A program made the position numbers and the translations under genes. 64,000 nucleotides of DNA from contig CAVXSI010000017.1 of assembly GCA_963764365.1 (NCBI GenBank), positions 39,587-103,586 of the forward strand. The letters are read 5' to 3'. The first letter of the stretch is position 1; every line of letters begins with the position of its first letter. Positions 7,502-16,039 of this stretch are shown piece by piece. The stretch is from VRUE01 sp963764365 (GTDB lineage: Bacteria; Actinomycetota; Thermoleophilia; Solirubrobacterales; 70-9). The notes under the pieces were generated by a model that saw only the letters and a program-made list of their open reading frames with translations, was not told the DNA's origin and ran no database searches.

Positions 7502-8818
7502 CTATGCGGTTTGAGCAACGGAAGCCGAGGAGACCCGTATCGAGGCCGGTGCCGCCTGGATCGCCTCGGCGACGATTTCGACCAGCCGCCTCAGCTCCCC
7601 CTCGGAGATCGAGAGCGGTGGCATCAGCACGACGACGTCGCCGAGCGGCCGCACGATCGCCCCCCGCGCCCGCGCCTCCAGTGTCACCCGGTGTCCCAGT
7701 CGCAGGTCCGGGTCGTGGGCGCCGAGGTCGATCCCGACCATGAAGCCGCGCCGGCGCACCTCCGCCACCTCGGGCATCGTCTCGACGACCGCGAGCAGCT
7801 CGCTGAGCAGGGCGATCTTCGGCTGCAGCCGCTCGATCGTCCGCTCTCGCTCGAAGGTGTCGAGGCTGGCCAGCGCCGCCGCGCAGGCGAGCGGGTTGCC
7901 GGTGTAGGTGTGGCCGTGGAAGAAGGTGCGCCGCTCGGCCGGCTCGCCGAGGAAGCCCTCGTAGATCCGCTCGGTGGCCAGCGTCGCGGCGAGCGGCAGG
8001 TAGCCGCCGGTCAGGCCCTTGGCGACGCAGAGAAGGTCCGGGGCGACCTCCTCATGCTCGCAGGCGAACATCGTCCCGGTGCGGCCGAAGCCGGTCGCCA
8101 CCTCGTCGCAGATCAGCAGCAGGCCGAAGCGGTCGCAGAGCTCGCGCACCGCCCGCAGGTAGCCGGGCGGGTGGACCAGCATCCCGGCCGCCCCCTGGAC
8201 CAGCGGCTCGACGATCACCGCGGCGATCTCCTCCTCGTGGCAGGCGAGCACCCGCTCGAGGTCGGCGGCGTCGCCGGGCTCGGTCGCGTGGGTCTGGAAC
8301 AGCAGCGGCCGGTAGGCGGCGTGGAAGCCGTCGATGCCGCCGACCGAGATCGAGCCGATCGTGTCGCCGTGGTAGGCGTCGCGGAGGTGGACGAAGGAGG
8401 TGCGGCGGGCGTGCTGGCCGCCGCGCTGCTGCTGGTACTGGAAGGCCATCTTCAGCGCGATCTCGACCGCGGTCGAGCCCGACTCCGAGTAGAAGACGCG
8501 CGAGAGCCCGTCCGGCGCCAGCTCGACCAGCCGCGCCGCCAGCTCGGCGGCGCCGGGGTGGGAGAGGCCGAGCATCGTCGAGTGGGCGACCCTGTCGAGC
8601 TGCTCGCGCACGGCCGCGTCGATGCCGGGGTGGCGGTGCCCGTGGACGTTGCACCACAGCGACGAGACCCCGTCGATGTAGCGCCGGCCCTCGCTGTCGA
8701 TCAGCTGCGAGCCCTCGGCCCTCTCGATCATCAGGGGCTCTTCCTCGACCCAGCCCTGCTGCTGGGTGAACGGGTGCCAGAGATGGTCGCGATCGAGCTG
8801 CGCGGGATTCGCCGACAT
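7502..8818 (-). CDS. bioA: Adenosylmethionine-8-amino-7-oxononanoate aminotransferase
   Basis: A 438-residue PLP enzyme of biotin synthesis: it makes 7,8-diaminopelargonate (DAPA) from KAPA with S-adenosylmethionine as amino donor. Diagnostic segments are DRDHLWHPFTQQ at the N-terminus, GVSSLWCNVHGHRHP, the ICDEVATGFGRTG cofactor-binding Asp motif and LLCVAKGLTGGYLPLAA with the Schiff-base Lys. The start at MSANPAQL (8818) is preferred over the upstream Met at 8866. It is separated from bioD/F/B by the divergent marR-MFS pair, so the pathway genes are not one operon. Confidence 0.93.
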   Translation of the reverse strand: MSANPAQLDRDHLWHPFTQQQGWVEEEPLMIERAEGSQLIDSEGRRYIDGVSSLWCNVHGHRHPGIDAAVREQLDRVAHSTMLGLSHPGAAELAARLVELAPDGLSRVFYSESGSTAVEIALKMAFQYQQQRGGQHARRTSFVHLRDAYHGDTIGSISVGGIDGFHAAYRPLLFQTHATEPGDAADLERVLACHEEEIAAVIVEPLVQGAAGMLVHPPGYLRAVRELCDRFGLLLICDEVATGFGRTGTMFACEHEEVAPDLLCVAKGLTGGYLPLAATLATERIYEGFLGEPAERRTFFHGHTYTGNPLACAAALASLDTFERERTIERLQPKIALLSELLAVVETMPEVAEVRRRGFMVGIDLGAHDPDLRLGHRVTLEARARGAIVRPLGDVVVLMPPLSISEGELRRLVEIVAEAIQAAPASIRVSSASVAQTA

Positions 8819-8943
8819 CGCCACGACCCCGACCTTAGATCCCCCCGCGGCCGGAAACCCCCGCAACGATCCCGCCCCCTGGATCTTGCGGCGAGTTTTC
8901 CTGCTCGCTGCGCGGGGCCACGCGAACTCGGGCGTGACCAGGC

Positions 8944-8957
8944 GTGATGTGCATCAC
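8944..8957. promoter_or_regulatory. CRP/FNR-like palindrome
   Basis: GTGATGTGCATCAC fits the GTGA-N6-TCAC pattern bound by CRP/GlxR-type regulators. It lies between bioA and marR, 54 bases upstream of the marR start and 6 bases before the MarR-type repeat. It could control either gene. No CRP gene is visible in the window. Confidence 0.4.
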
Positions 8958-8962
8958 ACGAA

Positions 8963-8988
8963 CAACTATTTCGATGGGGAAATAGTTG
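8963..8988. promoter_or_regulatory. Probable MarR operator
   Basis: CAACTATTTC and GAAATAGTTG form a perfect 10-base inverted repeat with a 6-base spacer, 22 bases before the marR start. AT-rich palindromes of this size directly upstream of marR-exporter operons are usually the autoregulatory site. It is one of the few AT-rich spots in the window. Confidence 0.7.
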
Positions 8989-9010
8989 TGCTTGTGCAAC
9001 GATTACGGAC

Positions 9011-9529
9011 ATGCAAGCGAGTGACATCGCGACGACCGCCGTGGTGGGGACGGCGGAGAAGGACACGGCGGCGAAGCTGAGCGCGCTGCTGCGCCACCTC
9101 TTCCTCTACGACCGCGGCAACCAGCTGCGGGTGATCGAGGAGTGCGGACTCTCGCTGACCCAGTGCAAGGCGCTGCTCGAGTTGGGAGGGCTCGGCGAAG
9201 AGACCGAGGCGAAGCAGGTCAGCGACCTGGCCGAGACCTTCGGCGTCTCGGTGCCCTCGATGAGCCGTGCGGTAGACGCCCTGGTCAGGGAGCGGCTTGC
9301 GACTCGGGTCGAGGATCCCGAGGACCGGCGCGTGCGCCGGGTCGAGATCACGGCGAAGGGCAGAGAGCTGGTCCACACGCTGCTCGTCGTCCGCCAGGCG
9401 GGGATGGAGTCGTTCGCCGAGAGCCTCAGCGCCGCCCAGCGGCGCAAGCTCGACGCCGCGGTCGACTCGCTGATGGACAGGGAGGACATTGCCGAGACCT
9501 ATGAACACCTGAGGGGAGTCAAAGCTTGA
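9011..9529 (+). CDS. MarR family transcriptional regulator
   Basis: A 172-residue regulator. The winged helix spans about residues 50-115: LSLTQCKALLELG, then QVSDLAETFGVSVPSMSRAVDAL (recognition helix) and the wing ATRVEDPEDRRVRRVEIT. N- and C-terminal helices would form the dimer interface. Its stop overlaps the TTG start of the MFS exporter, so the two are translated together, and a 10-base palindrome lies 22 bases upstream. The usual arrangement is repression of the exporter until a drug or aromatic acid binds; the ligand is unknown. Confidence 0.88.
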   Translation: MQASDIATTAVVGTAEKDTAAKLSALLRHLFLYDRGNQLRVIEECGLSLTQCKALLELGGLGEETEAKQVSDLAETFGVSVPSMSRAVDALVRERLATRVEDPEDRRVRRVEITAKGRELVHTLLVVRQAGMESFAESLSAAQRRKLDAAVDSLMDREDIAETYEHLRGVKA

Positions 9530-11031
9530 CCCGTTACCGCCACCTGATCACCGACGAAAATCGCAAGTGGTGGACGCTCGGTGCGATGTGCTTCGCGCTG
9601 TTCATGATCATGCTCGACAACACCGTCGTCAACGTGGCCCTGCCGTCGATCCAGCGCGATCTCGGCGCCTCGATCTCCGGCCTCGAGTGGACGATCAACG
9701 GCTACACGCTCTCCTTCGCGGTGCTGCTCGCGACCGGCGGCCGGCTCGGCGACATCTTCGGCCGTCGCCGCATGTTCCTGACCGGCGTCGTCATCTTCGC
9801 CCTTTCCTCGGCGACGGCCGGCTTCGCCGCCGGTCCGACCGACCTGGTGATCAGCCGGGTCATGCAGGGCGTCGGCGCGGCGCTGATGATGCCCGGCACG
9901 CTCTCGATCATCACCGACGCCTTCCCCGCCCACGAGCGCGGCAAGGCGATGGGCACCTGGGCCGGCGTCTCGGCCCTGGCGCTGGCGATCGGCCCGGTCC
10001 TCGGCGGCTTCCTCACCGAGCACGTCAGCTGGCGGGCGATCTTCTACCTCAACATCCCGGTGGCGATCGCGGCGGTGACCGCGACCCTGTTCGCGGTGCG
10101 CGAGTCGCGCGACACGACGGTCGGCCGCGAGGTCGACTACCTCGGCGTCGCCACCCTGACCGCCAGCCTCACCGCCCTGGTCCTCGCCCTGGTCGAGGCC
10201 AACAGCTGGGGCTGGGGCTCGCCGGCGATCGTCGGCCTGCTGGCCGGCTCGGTGCTCGGCGGCATCGCCTTCGTCCTCGTCGAGCAGCGCGTCAAGGCGC
10301 CGGTGGTCGAGTTTCGCTTCTTCGCCGATCGCAACTTCCTCGGCGCGGTGGTCGTCGCCCTGATCATCACCTTCGCGATGATGGGCGTCTTCTTCTTCCT
10401 CGCTCTCTATATGCAGGACATCCTCCGCTACTCGCCGCTGCAGGCGGGGGTGAGGTTTCTGCCCTCGACGCTGATGATCGTCGGCGTCGCGCCGGTCGCG
10501 GGCCGGCTCGCCGACCGCTTCGGCCCGCGCTGGCTGATCGTCGCCGGGTTGCTGATCCTGACCGCGTCGCTCTACACCTTCACGGGCATCGCCGTGAACT
10601 CCAGCTACCTCGACCTGCTGCCCGGCTTCATGCTGCTCGGCATCGGCATCGCGCTGACGATGTCGCCGATGACCAGCGCCGCGATGAACGCGGTCGCGGT
10701 TCAGAAAGCGGGTGTCGCCTCGGGCGTGCTGTCGATGTTCCGCATGGTCGGCGGCAGCCTCGGCGTCGCCGTCACCGGCGCGATCTTTCAGGCCTCGGTG
10801 GGCGGCAGCACGTTCGAAACCGCAGCCCCGCAGCAGTTCGTCAGCGGCCTCAGCGACGCGATGTGGGTCTCCGCCGCGGTGACCGTGATCGGCGCGCTGG
10901 TCGCCGCCGCGACGATCCGCGCCAAGCCGGGTGCCAAGCGAGTCAGCCCCGAGGCGGCCGAGGCCGCCGTCAACCCCGGCGGCTCCGAGCTGGCGGCCGC
11001 CGAGGAGGCGTTCCCCGAGCCGGTCGGCTGA
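9526..11031 (+). CDS. MFS drug:proton antiporter, DHA2 family (EmrB/QacA-like)
   Basis: A 501-residue inner-membrane exporter with about 14 hydrophobic helices. Visible signatures are LDNTVVNVALPSIQRDL in helix 1, GGRLGDIFGRRRMFL (motif A) and RVMQGVGAALMMPGTLSII, all of the 14-helix DHA2 group. It begins with TTG overlapping the marR stop by four bases, so it belongs to that operon. Substrates are probably amphiphilic drugs or metabolites. A perfect 39-base palindrome follows its stop. Confidence 0.88.
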   Translation: MTRYRHLITDENRKWWTLGAMCFALFMIMLDNTVVNVALPSIQRDLGASISGLEWTINGYTLSFAVLLATGGRLGDIFGRRRMFLTGVVIFALSSATAGFAAGPTDLVISRVMQGVGAALMMPGTLSIITDAFPAHERGKAMGTWAGVSALALAIGPVLGGFLTEHVSWRAIFYLNIPVAIAAVTATLFAVRESRDTTVGREVDYLGVATLTASLTALVLALVEANSWGWGSPAIVGLLAGSVLGGIAFVLVEQRVKAPVVEFRFFADRNFLGAVVVALIITFAMMGVFFFLALYMQDILRYSPLQAGVRFLPSTLMIVGVAPVAGRLADRFGPRWLIVAGLLILTASLYTFTGIAVNSSYLDLLPGFMLLGIGIALTMSPMTSAAMNAVAVQKAGVASGVLSMFRMVGGSLGVAVTGAIFQASVGGSTFETAAPQQFVSGLSDAMWVSAAVTVIGALVAAATIRAKPGAKRVSPEAAEAAVNPGGSELAAAEEAFPEPVG

Positions 11032-11041
11032 GCGGGGCGCG

Positions 11042-11080
11042 GTGACGAGTTGTTCTCGCATAGCGAGAACAACTCGTCAC
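11042..11080. repeat. 39-base palindrome (copy 1)
   Basis: GTGACGAGTTGTTCTCGC (11042-11059), ATA, then the exact complement. It lies between the convergent exporter and bioD and contains the bioD stop codon. A second 39-base copy inside ispE (59956-59994) shares 29 of 39 positions, with compensatory changes at two pairs (positions 8/32 and 14/26). It may act as a bidirectional terminator here, though it has no U-run. Confidence 0.6.
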
Positions 11081-11574
11081 ACGGCAAGCGCGGGCCAGGT
11101 TCCGGGCTCGTTCAGGTCGAGGTGCGGCAGCACCTCGACCTGGACATCGCCCAGCGCGGCGATCGTCTCGCGGTTCGAGCGCTCGATCTCGTCCGGCTCG
11201 TCCGGCCACGGGGTGAGGACGACCGCCGCCACTTCGAGGCCGACGGCCCGCGCCGCCTCGAGCGTCAGCAGCGTGTGGTTGATCGTCCCGAGGCCCGCGG
11301 AGGCGGCGACGACCACGGGGAGTCCCAAGGGCGACTGCGAAATCGCGGACGAGGTAGCCGGGCGCCAGCGGCACCAACAGCCCGCCGACTCCCTCGCAGA
11401 CCAACGCGTCGGCCCCATCGGCCGCCGCCCGGGCCGCACCGAGCAGCCGCTGCGGCGAGATCGCCTCGCCGGCCAGTGCCGCGGCGAGATGCGGCGACAT
11501 CGGCCGCCCGTAGCGGTAAGGCGCGACCTCCTCGTCCCTCTGCCCGCTCCCCGCAGCCACCCGCAGCGCCTCAT

Positions 11575-11635
11575 GGTCCGGTCGATGGGCCGCATTCCTA
11601 CCTGCCACGCGGGAATGCGCCCCATCGACCGGACC
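11575..11635. repeat. Nested hairpin element inside bioD
   Basis: GGTCCGGTCGATGGG (11575-11589) pairs perfectly with CCCATCGACCGGACC (11621-11635); inside, CGCATTCC pairs with GGAATGCG. It is read in frame within bioD. Its right arm is the repeat unit of the adjoining tandem array. Confidence 0.7.
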
Positions 11636-11808
11636 CGCGCTCGCCCCATCGACCGGACCCGCGCTCGGCCCATCGACCGGACCCGCGCTCGGCCCATCGA
11701 CCGGACCCGCGCTCGGCCCATCGACCGGACCCGCGCTCGGCCCATCGACCGGACCCGCGCTCGGCCCATCGACCGGACCCGCGCTCGGCCCATCGACCGG
11801 ACCGGTGG
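11621..11808. repeat. 24-base tandem repeat, eight copies
   Basis: Units begin at 11621, 11645, 11669 and so on to 11789, exactly 24 bases apart, each CCCATCGACCGGACC plus CGCGCTCGG. Read on the minus strand each unit adds the eight residues GPVDGPSA to BioD, so the array keeps frame. The first copy is the right arm of the hairpin at 11575-11635, so the array probably grew from it by slippage. Confidence 0.9.
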
Positions 11809-12123
11809 CTGGACCATCGTCCTGCCCGCCGACCGGGCCCCTGGAGGCGAATTCGTCCAGTCCGGTCACCGCCGGCTTGAAGACGGCGACGCTCGCTCCG
11901 CTCGCGGCCAACGTCCTGGCGATCGCCGCGGCGACGACGGTCTTGCCGACCCCCGTGCCCGTCCCGGTTATGAACACGCCGCCAGGGCCCGCGTGGCTCT
12001 GCGCGTCCAGCGAGCGCGCAGCGCGAGTTCCTCGGTCGGTCGGCCTGCTCACGTTCGACGACTGTACGCTCGCCTCTCCCGCCCCGTGCGCCCACCGATC
12101 TGCTCGGCCATGCACGTCGAAGG

Positions 12124-13308
12124 TCAGGCGGCTATGAGCCGCGACTCGACGATCCCCAGCTCCCGCGCCGCCTCTCCCGCCAGCCGCGCCGCCCGCTCCA
12201 GCTCGCTCGGCCGGTGGGTCGCCATCACCGTGAAGCGCAGCCGCGAGCAGCCCTCGGGCACGGTCGGCGGCCGGATCCCCTGGGCGAAGACGCCACACTC
12301 GAGCAACCGCTCGCAGAGCGCCATCGTTCGCTCCGCATCGCCCACTTCGAGCGGGACGATCTGGCATTCGCCGCCACCGGTGGCCAGGCCCTCGGCGGCC
12401 AGCGCGCCGCGCAGCGTCGCGGCGTTGTCCTGCAGCCGCTCGACCCGCCGAGGCGCCGCTTCCAGCAGCTCCAGCGCCGCCAGCGCCGCGGCGAGCACCG
12501 GCGGCGGCGGCGCGGTCGAGAAGATGAACGGGCGCGCCGCGTTGACCAGGTACTCGCGCAGCTCGCCGCTCGCGCAGACGTAGGCGCCGTAGGAGCCGAG
12601 CGCCTTGCCGAGGGTGCCGACGACCAGGTCGACCTCCTCGCCGAGCCCGGCCGCGGCGACCGTTCCGCGCCCGCCCGGCCCGAGCGCCCCGGTCGCGTGC
12701 GCCTCGTCGACCATCAGCCGGCAGCCGTGGCGGCGCGCCAGCTCGGCCAGGCCGGTCAGCGGCGCGACGTCGCCGTCCATCGAGAAGACTCCGTCGCTGA
12801 CGATCAGCGCCGCGCGGTCGCCTGCCCGTTCGAGGCCCCAGGCGAGGTGCTCGAGGTCGCGGTGGCGGAAGACGAAGGTCTCGGCCCGTGCGAGGCGGCA
12901 GCCGTCGACGATGCTGGCGTGGTTCAGCTCGTCGGAGAAGACGACCTCGCCGCGCCCGGCCAGCGCCGCGATCGTCCCCGTGTTGGCGAGGTAGCCGGAG
13001 CCGAACAGCAGCGCCTCCTCGTAGCCCTTGAAGGCGGCCAGCCGCTCCTCGAGCTGCCGGTGCGGCGCCATGTTGCCGCTGATCAGCCGCGACGCGCCCG
13101 CCCCGGCGCCCCAGCGCATCGCCGCCTCCGCCGCGGCGCGGCGCACCTTCGGGTGGTCGGCGAGGCCGAGGTAGTTGTTCGAGCAGAGCAGCAGCACCGG
13201 GCGGTCGTCGAGCAGCACCCGCGCGCCCTGCGGGCCGCCGACCAGGCGCAGCCGCCGGTGGAGCCCCCTGTCGCGAAGCTCCTCGAGCCGCTCCGCGACG
13301 TCGGTCAT
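12124..13308 (-). CDS. bioF: 8-amino-7-oxononanoate synthase (KAPA synthase)
   Basis: A 394-residue PLP enzyme that condenses pimeloyl-ACP (or CoA) with alanine, the step before BioA. Motifs: LLLCSNNYLGLADHP near residue 40, SGNMAPHRQLEERLA, FSDELNHASIVDG, MVDEAHATGALGPGGRG (cofactor Asp and His) and VGTLGKALGSYGAY with the Schiff-base Lys. Length is normal. It lies between bioB (52 bases upstream) and bioD (71 bases downstream) on the same strand. The KBL branch (2-amino-3-ketobutyrate ligase) is similar, but the neighbours support BioF. Confidence 0.93.
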   Translation of the reverse strand: MTDVAERLEELRDRGLHRRLRLVGGPQGARVLLDDRPVLLLCSNNYLGLADHPKVRRAAAEAAMRWGAGAGASRLISGNMAPHRQLEERLAAFKGYEEALLFGSGYLANTGTIAALAGRGEVVFSDELNHASIVDGCRLARAETFVFRHRDLEHLAWGLERAGDRAALIVSDGVFSMDGDVAPLTGLAELARRHGCRLMVDEAHATGALGPGGRGTVAAAGLGEEVDLVVGTLGKALGSYGAYVCASGELREYLVNAARPFIFSTAPPPPVLAAALAALELLEAAPRRVERLQDNAATLRGALAAEGLATGGGECQIVPLEVGDAERTMALCERLLECGVFAQGIRPPTVPEGCSRLRFTVMATHRPSELERAARLAGEAARELGIVESRLIAA

Positions 13309-13318
13309 CCCGTAGCCG

Positions 13319-13400
13319 CCCCCGGACGCGGAAGCGCGGGCGCGTGATTTCCGGTGGCCATTAGCGCGCCCGCGCGGGAGCAGGGGAGGTGGCGTCCGGG
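13319..13400. repeat. Nested palindrome at bioB/bioF junction
   Basis: Outer arms CCCGGACGC (13321-13329) and GCGTCCGGG (13392-13400); inner arms GCGCGGGCGCG (13334-13344) and CGCGCCCGCGC (13365-13375). It covers the last codons and stop of bioB and most of the 52-base gap to bioF. It could attenuate transcription between the two genes. Confidence 0.55.
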
Positions 13401-14515
13401 ATCGGATAGGGGGGAGGCTTCTTCACCTTCTTGACGACCCGCAGCTGGGTCGAGGGGTCCCAGAAGTCGGCTTCGTCCCGATGGTCGATCAGCGCGTCGA
13501 TCGGCGTCGCCGGCGTCTCGCCGTCGAGCCAGCCGGAGCGGTTGTCGGGGCGCGGGTCGGCGCCGTTGTCGGGCTGCCGGGCCACGTTCAATCCCAGCTC
13601 CTCGAACATCGCCCGGTCGTCCTCGGGCTCGGCGCCGAGGGTGGTGAGGAAGTTGCCCATCATCACCCCGTTGAGCCCGGCCCTGACCGCCAGCGGCTGC
13701 AGCTCGCCGAGGTTCTCGACCCGGCCGCCACAGAGGCGGAAGAGGGCGCCGGGGATGATCAGGCGGAAGATCGCCACCCACTTGACGACCTCCCACGGGT
13801 CCATCAACGGGCGCTCGCCGAACTTGGTCCCGTCGCGCGGGTTGAGCAGGTTGATCGGCACCGAGGTCGGTTCCAGCTCGGCCAGCTCGAAGGCCATCTC
13901 GACCCGCTGGCGCGGCGACTCGCCGAGGTTGAGGATGCCGCCGACGCAGGTCTCCAGCCCGGCCTGCCTGACCGCGTCGATCGTCCGCAGCCGGCCCTCG
14001 TAGCGGACGGTGGTCGAGACCTCCGGGTAGTAGGAGCGCGAGGACTCGACGTTGTGGTGGACCCGCTGGATGCCGGCCTCGCGCAACGCCCTCGCCCGCT
14101 CCGCCGACATGTGGCCGATCGAGGCGCAGCGCTTCAGGTTGGTGTGCTCGGAGACCAGTTCGGCCCCCTCGAGGATCTTCGCGAAGTCGCGCTTGGAGAG
14201 CCCCTGGCCCTGCGTGACCATGCAGAAGCGGTGGGCGCCGGCGGCCTCGGCCGCGCGGGCGTGCTCGAGGATCTGCTCGGGCTCCATCATCGCGTGCATC
14301 GGCGTGTCCGCCTCGGCGTAGCGCGACTGGGCGCAGAAGCCGCAGTCCTCGGCGCAGCCGCCCGACTTGGCGTTGACCAGCGAGCACATGTCGGTCGAGT
14401 CGCCGAAGTTCTGCTCGCGCACCTTCCAGGCCCGCTCGACCAGATCGCCGATCTCCTCGTGGTCGCTCAACGCGCCGAGCGCCAGCGCCTCCTCGAAGGT
14501 GACAAGGGACTCCAT
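13361..14515 (-). CDS. bioB: Biotin synthase (radical SAM)
   Basis: A 384-residue enzyme that inserts sulphur into dethiobiotin. The radical-SAM cysteines are Cys54, Cys58 and Cys61 in CAEDCGFCAQSRY, preceded by the MCSLVNAKSGG segment. The rest (HHNVESSRSYYPEV, GGILNLGESPRQRVEMAFEL, NLLNPRDGTKFGERP) follows the family closely and holds the ligands of the second cluster. A C-terminal Pro/Lys-rich tail (KKVKKPPPYPIPDA) is extra. It is the first gene of bioB-bioF-bioD on the minus strand, 13 bases downstream of the GGDEF gene. Confidence 0.95.
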   Translation of the reverse strand: MESLVTFEEALALGALSDHEEIGDLVERAWKVREQNFGDSTDMCSLVNAKSGGCAEDCGFCAQSRYAEADTPMHAMMEPEQILEHARAAEAAGAHRFCMVTQGQGLSKRDFAKILEGAELVSEHTNLKRCASIGHMSAERARALREAGIQRVHHNVESSRSYYPEVSTTVRYEGRLRTIDAVRQAGLETCVGGILNLGESPRQRVEMAFELAELEPTSVPINLLNPRDGTKFGERPLMDPWEVVKWVAIFRLIIPGALFRLCGGRVENLGELQPLAVRAGLNGVMMGNFLTTLGAEPEDDRAMFEELGLNVARQPDNGADPRPDNRSGWLDGETPATPIDALIDHRDEADFWDPSTQLRVVKKVKKPPPYPIPDATSPAPARAR

Positions 14516-14528
14516 CCGGCCGCGAAGG

Positions 14529-16007
14529 CTAGGAGTCGCGCCGGACGGCGGCGAGATCGCCGGCCGCGAGCCGCACCGCGTCGCGGCCCGAGCGCTTCGC
14601 CTCGTACAGCGCCGCGTCGGCCTGCTCCTCGAGCAAGGCGAGGTCGGTGGCGATGCTTGGGCCGAACATCGCGATCCCGACGCTGACCGTGATCGGCGGC
14701 ACCGCCTCCTCGTCGGGGGCGTGCTCGCGGATCGCGTTGCCGATCTCCTCGCCGACGATCCTCGCCTCGGCCGGGTCGCAGTGCGGCAGCACGACCGCGA
14801 ACTCGTCGCCGCCCAGCCGCGCCACCACGTCGGTCGTCCGCATCCGCGAGCGCAGGACGCCGGCGATGTCGGCGATCACGCGGTCGCCGACCGGGTGCCC
14901 GAGCGTGTCGTTGACCCGCTTGAAGTTGTCGAGGTCGAGCATCAGCAGCGCCCCTTCGCCTCCCTCGCGGCGGCTGCGCGCCAGCTCGGTCTGCAGGTCC
15001 TCCTCGAAGCGGCGCCGGTTCTTCAGCCCGGTCAGTGGGTCCTGGCTGGCCTGTCGCCGCAGCTCCTGCATCCGCTCGTTGCGGCTCCAGATCAGGACCA
15101 GGGCCGCGAGCAGCGCCGCCAGCGCGATCCCGACCACGGCGATCAACACCGGCAGGCTGACGCCGGGGCGGTTCGGGTCCCGGACGACCAGCAGCCAGGT
15201 CCGGTCGGCGATCCGGAACGGCGCGCTCGCCGCCTCGCTGCGGTCGAGCGGTCCGCCGGCGACGGTGCGACCGCGTTCGTCGAGCTGCACGTCGACTTCG
15301 TCCGGCAGCGCCGTGGTCGCCGCGGCCGCCAGGTCGGAGACCCTGAAGGCGCCGGTGGCGAAGCCGACCAGCGCGGCGCGGCGCTGGGCGACGGTGGCGA
15401 TCGGGGCGCGGTCGCGGTAGACCGGGCGGAAGACGTTGATGCCGGTGCCGCCGAGCGGCAGGTGGATCACCGGCGTCGCGGCGGGATGCCCGTCGTCGCG
15501 GGCCTTGAAAAGGTCCGAGGAGCGGACCGGGTCGGAGCCGAGGTCGTAGCCGAGCGGCGTCGCCACCGGCGACTTCGACCTGGTCGCGACCAGCGTCAGC
15601 GGGAAGTAGAGGGGCTGGTGTCCCTCGCGCTGCAGCGCGCCGAGCCGACCGCGGTCGAGGATCGGGTAGCCGTGGCTGCGCTCGAAGGCGCGCCGCTTCC
15701 GGCCGGGAACCGCTTCGACGAAGGCGGTGGCCGAGAGGGCGCCGCTTTCCAGCAGCGAGTGCGCCATCACCTGGAACTCGTGCCGGCTGACGTGCTCGTC
15801 GGCCTGGAAGAAGGCGCCGACGGTCGAGAGCTGGCCGACCGAGAGCGCCGCCAGGGCTTCGGCCTGGCGCGCCGAGCGCACCGCCTCGTTGCGCTGTGTC
15901 TGCGCGAAGTTCTGAGCTTCGCGATGGTGGCCGATCAGCGCGATCGCGAGCGAGCCGATCGCGATCGCGGCGACCACTGCGTATCCAAGCCAAAAGCGAA
16001 GGCGCAT
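14529..16007 (-). CDS. Membrane diguanylate cyclase (sensor plus GGDEF)
   Basis: A 492-residue protein making cyclic di-GMP. Two membrane helices (about 8-25 and 284-307) flank a periplasmic sensor domain of the CHASE type. The GGDEF domain follows, with the active-site GGDEF at 399-403 and the inhibitory RTTD site at 390-393, so product inhibition is expected. MLDLDNFKRVNDTLGHPVGD is the Mg/substrate segment. ATG at 16007 is chosen because it starts just before the first membrane helix; a much longer upstream frame would overlap the glycosylase gene. It is directly upstream of bioB, but a functional link is not evident. Confidence 0.88.
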   Translation of the reverse strand: MRLRFWLGYAVVAAIAIGSLAIALIGHHREAQNFAQTQRNEAVRSARQAEALAALSVGQLSTVGAFFQADEHVSRHEFQVMAHSLLESGALSATAFVEAVPGRKRRAFERSHGYPILDRGRLGALQREGHQPLYFPLTLVATRSKSPVATPLGYDLGSDPVRSSDLFKARDDGHPAATPVIHLPLGGTGINVFRPVYRDRAPIATVAQRRAALVGFATGAFRVSDLAAAATTALPDEVDVQLDERGRTVAGGPLDRSEAASAPFRIADRTWLLVVRDPNRPGVSLPVLIAVVGIALAALLAALVLIWSRNERMQELRRQASQDPLTGLKNRRRFEEDLQTELARSRREGGEGALLMLDLDNFKRVNDTLGHPVGDRVIADIAGVLRSRMRTTDVVARLGGDEFAVVLPHCDPAEARIVGEEIGNAIREHAPDEEAVPPITVSVGIAMFGPSIATDLALLEEQADAALYEAKRSGRDAVRLAAGDLAAVRRDS

Positions 16008-16039
16008 AGGAGTATCTTCGGCCAACCGCGCCCGCACCA

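Larger units (their letters stand above)
11077..12052 (-). pseudogene. bioD: Dethiobiotin synthetase, with repeat insertion and a +1 frame change
   Basis: Makes dethiobiotin from DAPA, CO2 and ATP. The start is taken as GTG at 12052. GVFITGTGTGVGKT is the P-loop and VFKPAVTG holds the catalytic Lys. Family sequence then resumes at HRPDHEALR...APYRYG and VCEGVGGLLVPL. Between them about 80 residues of GPVDGPSA repeats (11621-11808) plus a hairpin (11575-11635) are inserted in frame. Near 11330 one extra base moves the last ~80 residues (GLPVVVAASAGLGTINHTLL and so on) to another frame. Intact family members have ~220 residues. It may be non-functional, or the extra base may be a sequencing error; the repeat loop alone need not kill activity. 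Confidence 0.75.

Noticed and set aside
11621..11808. CRISPR array
   Set aside because: The 24-base units are directly adjacent with no spacers and are in frame with bioD.
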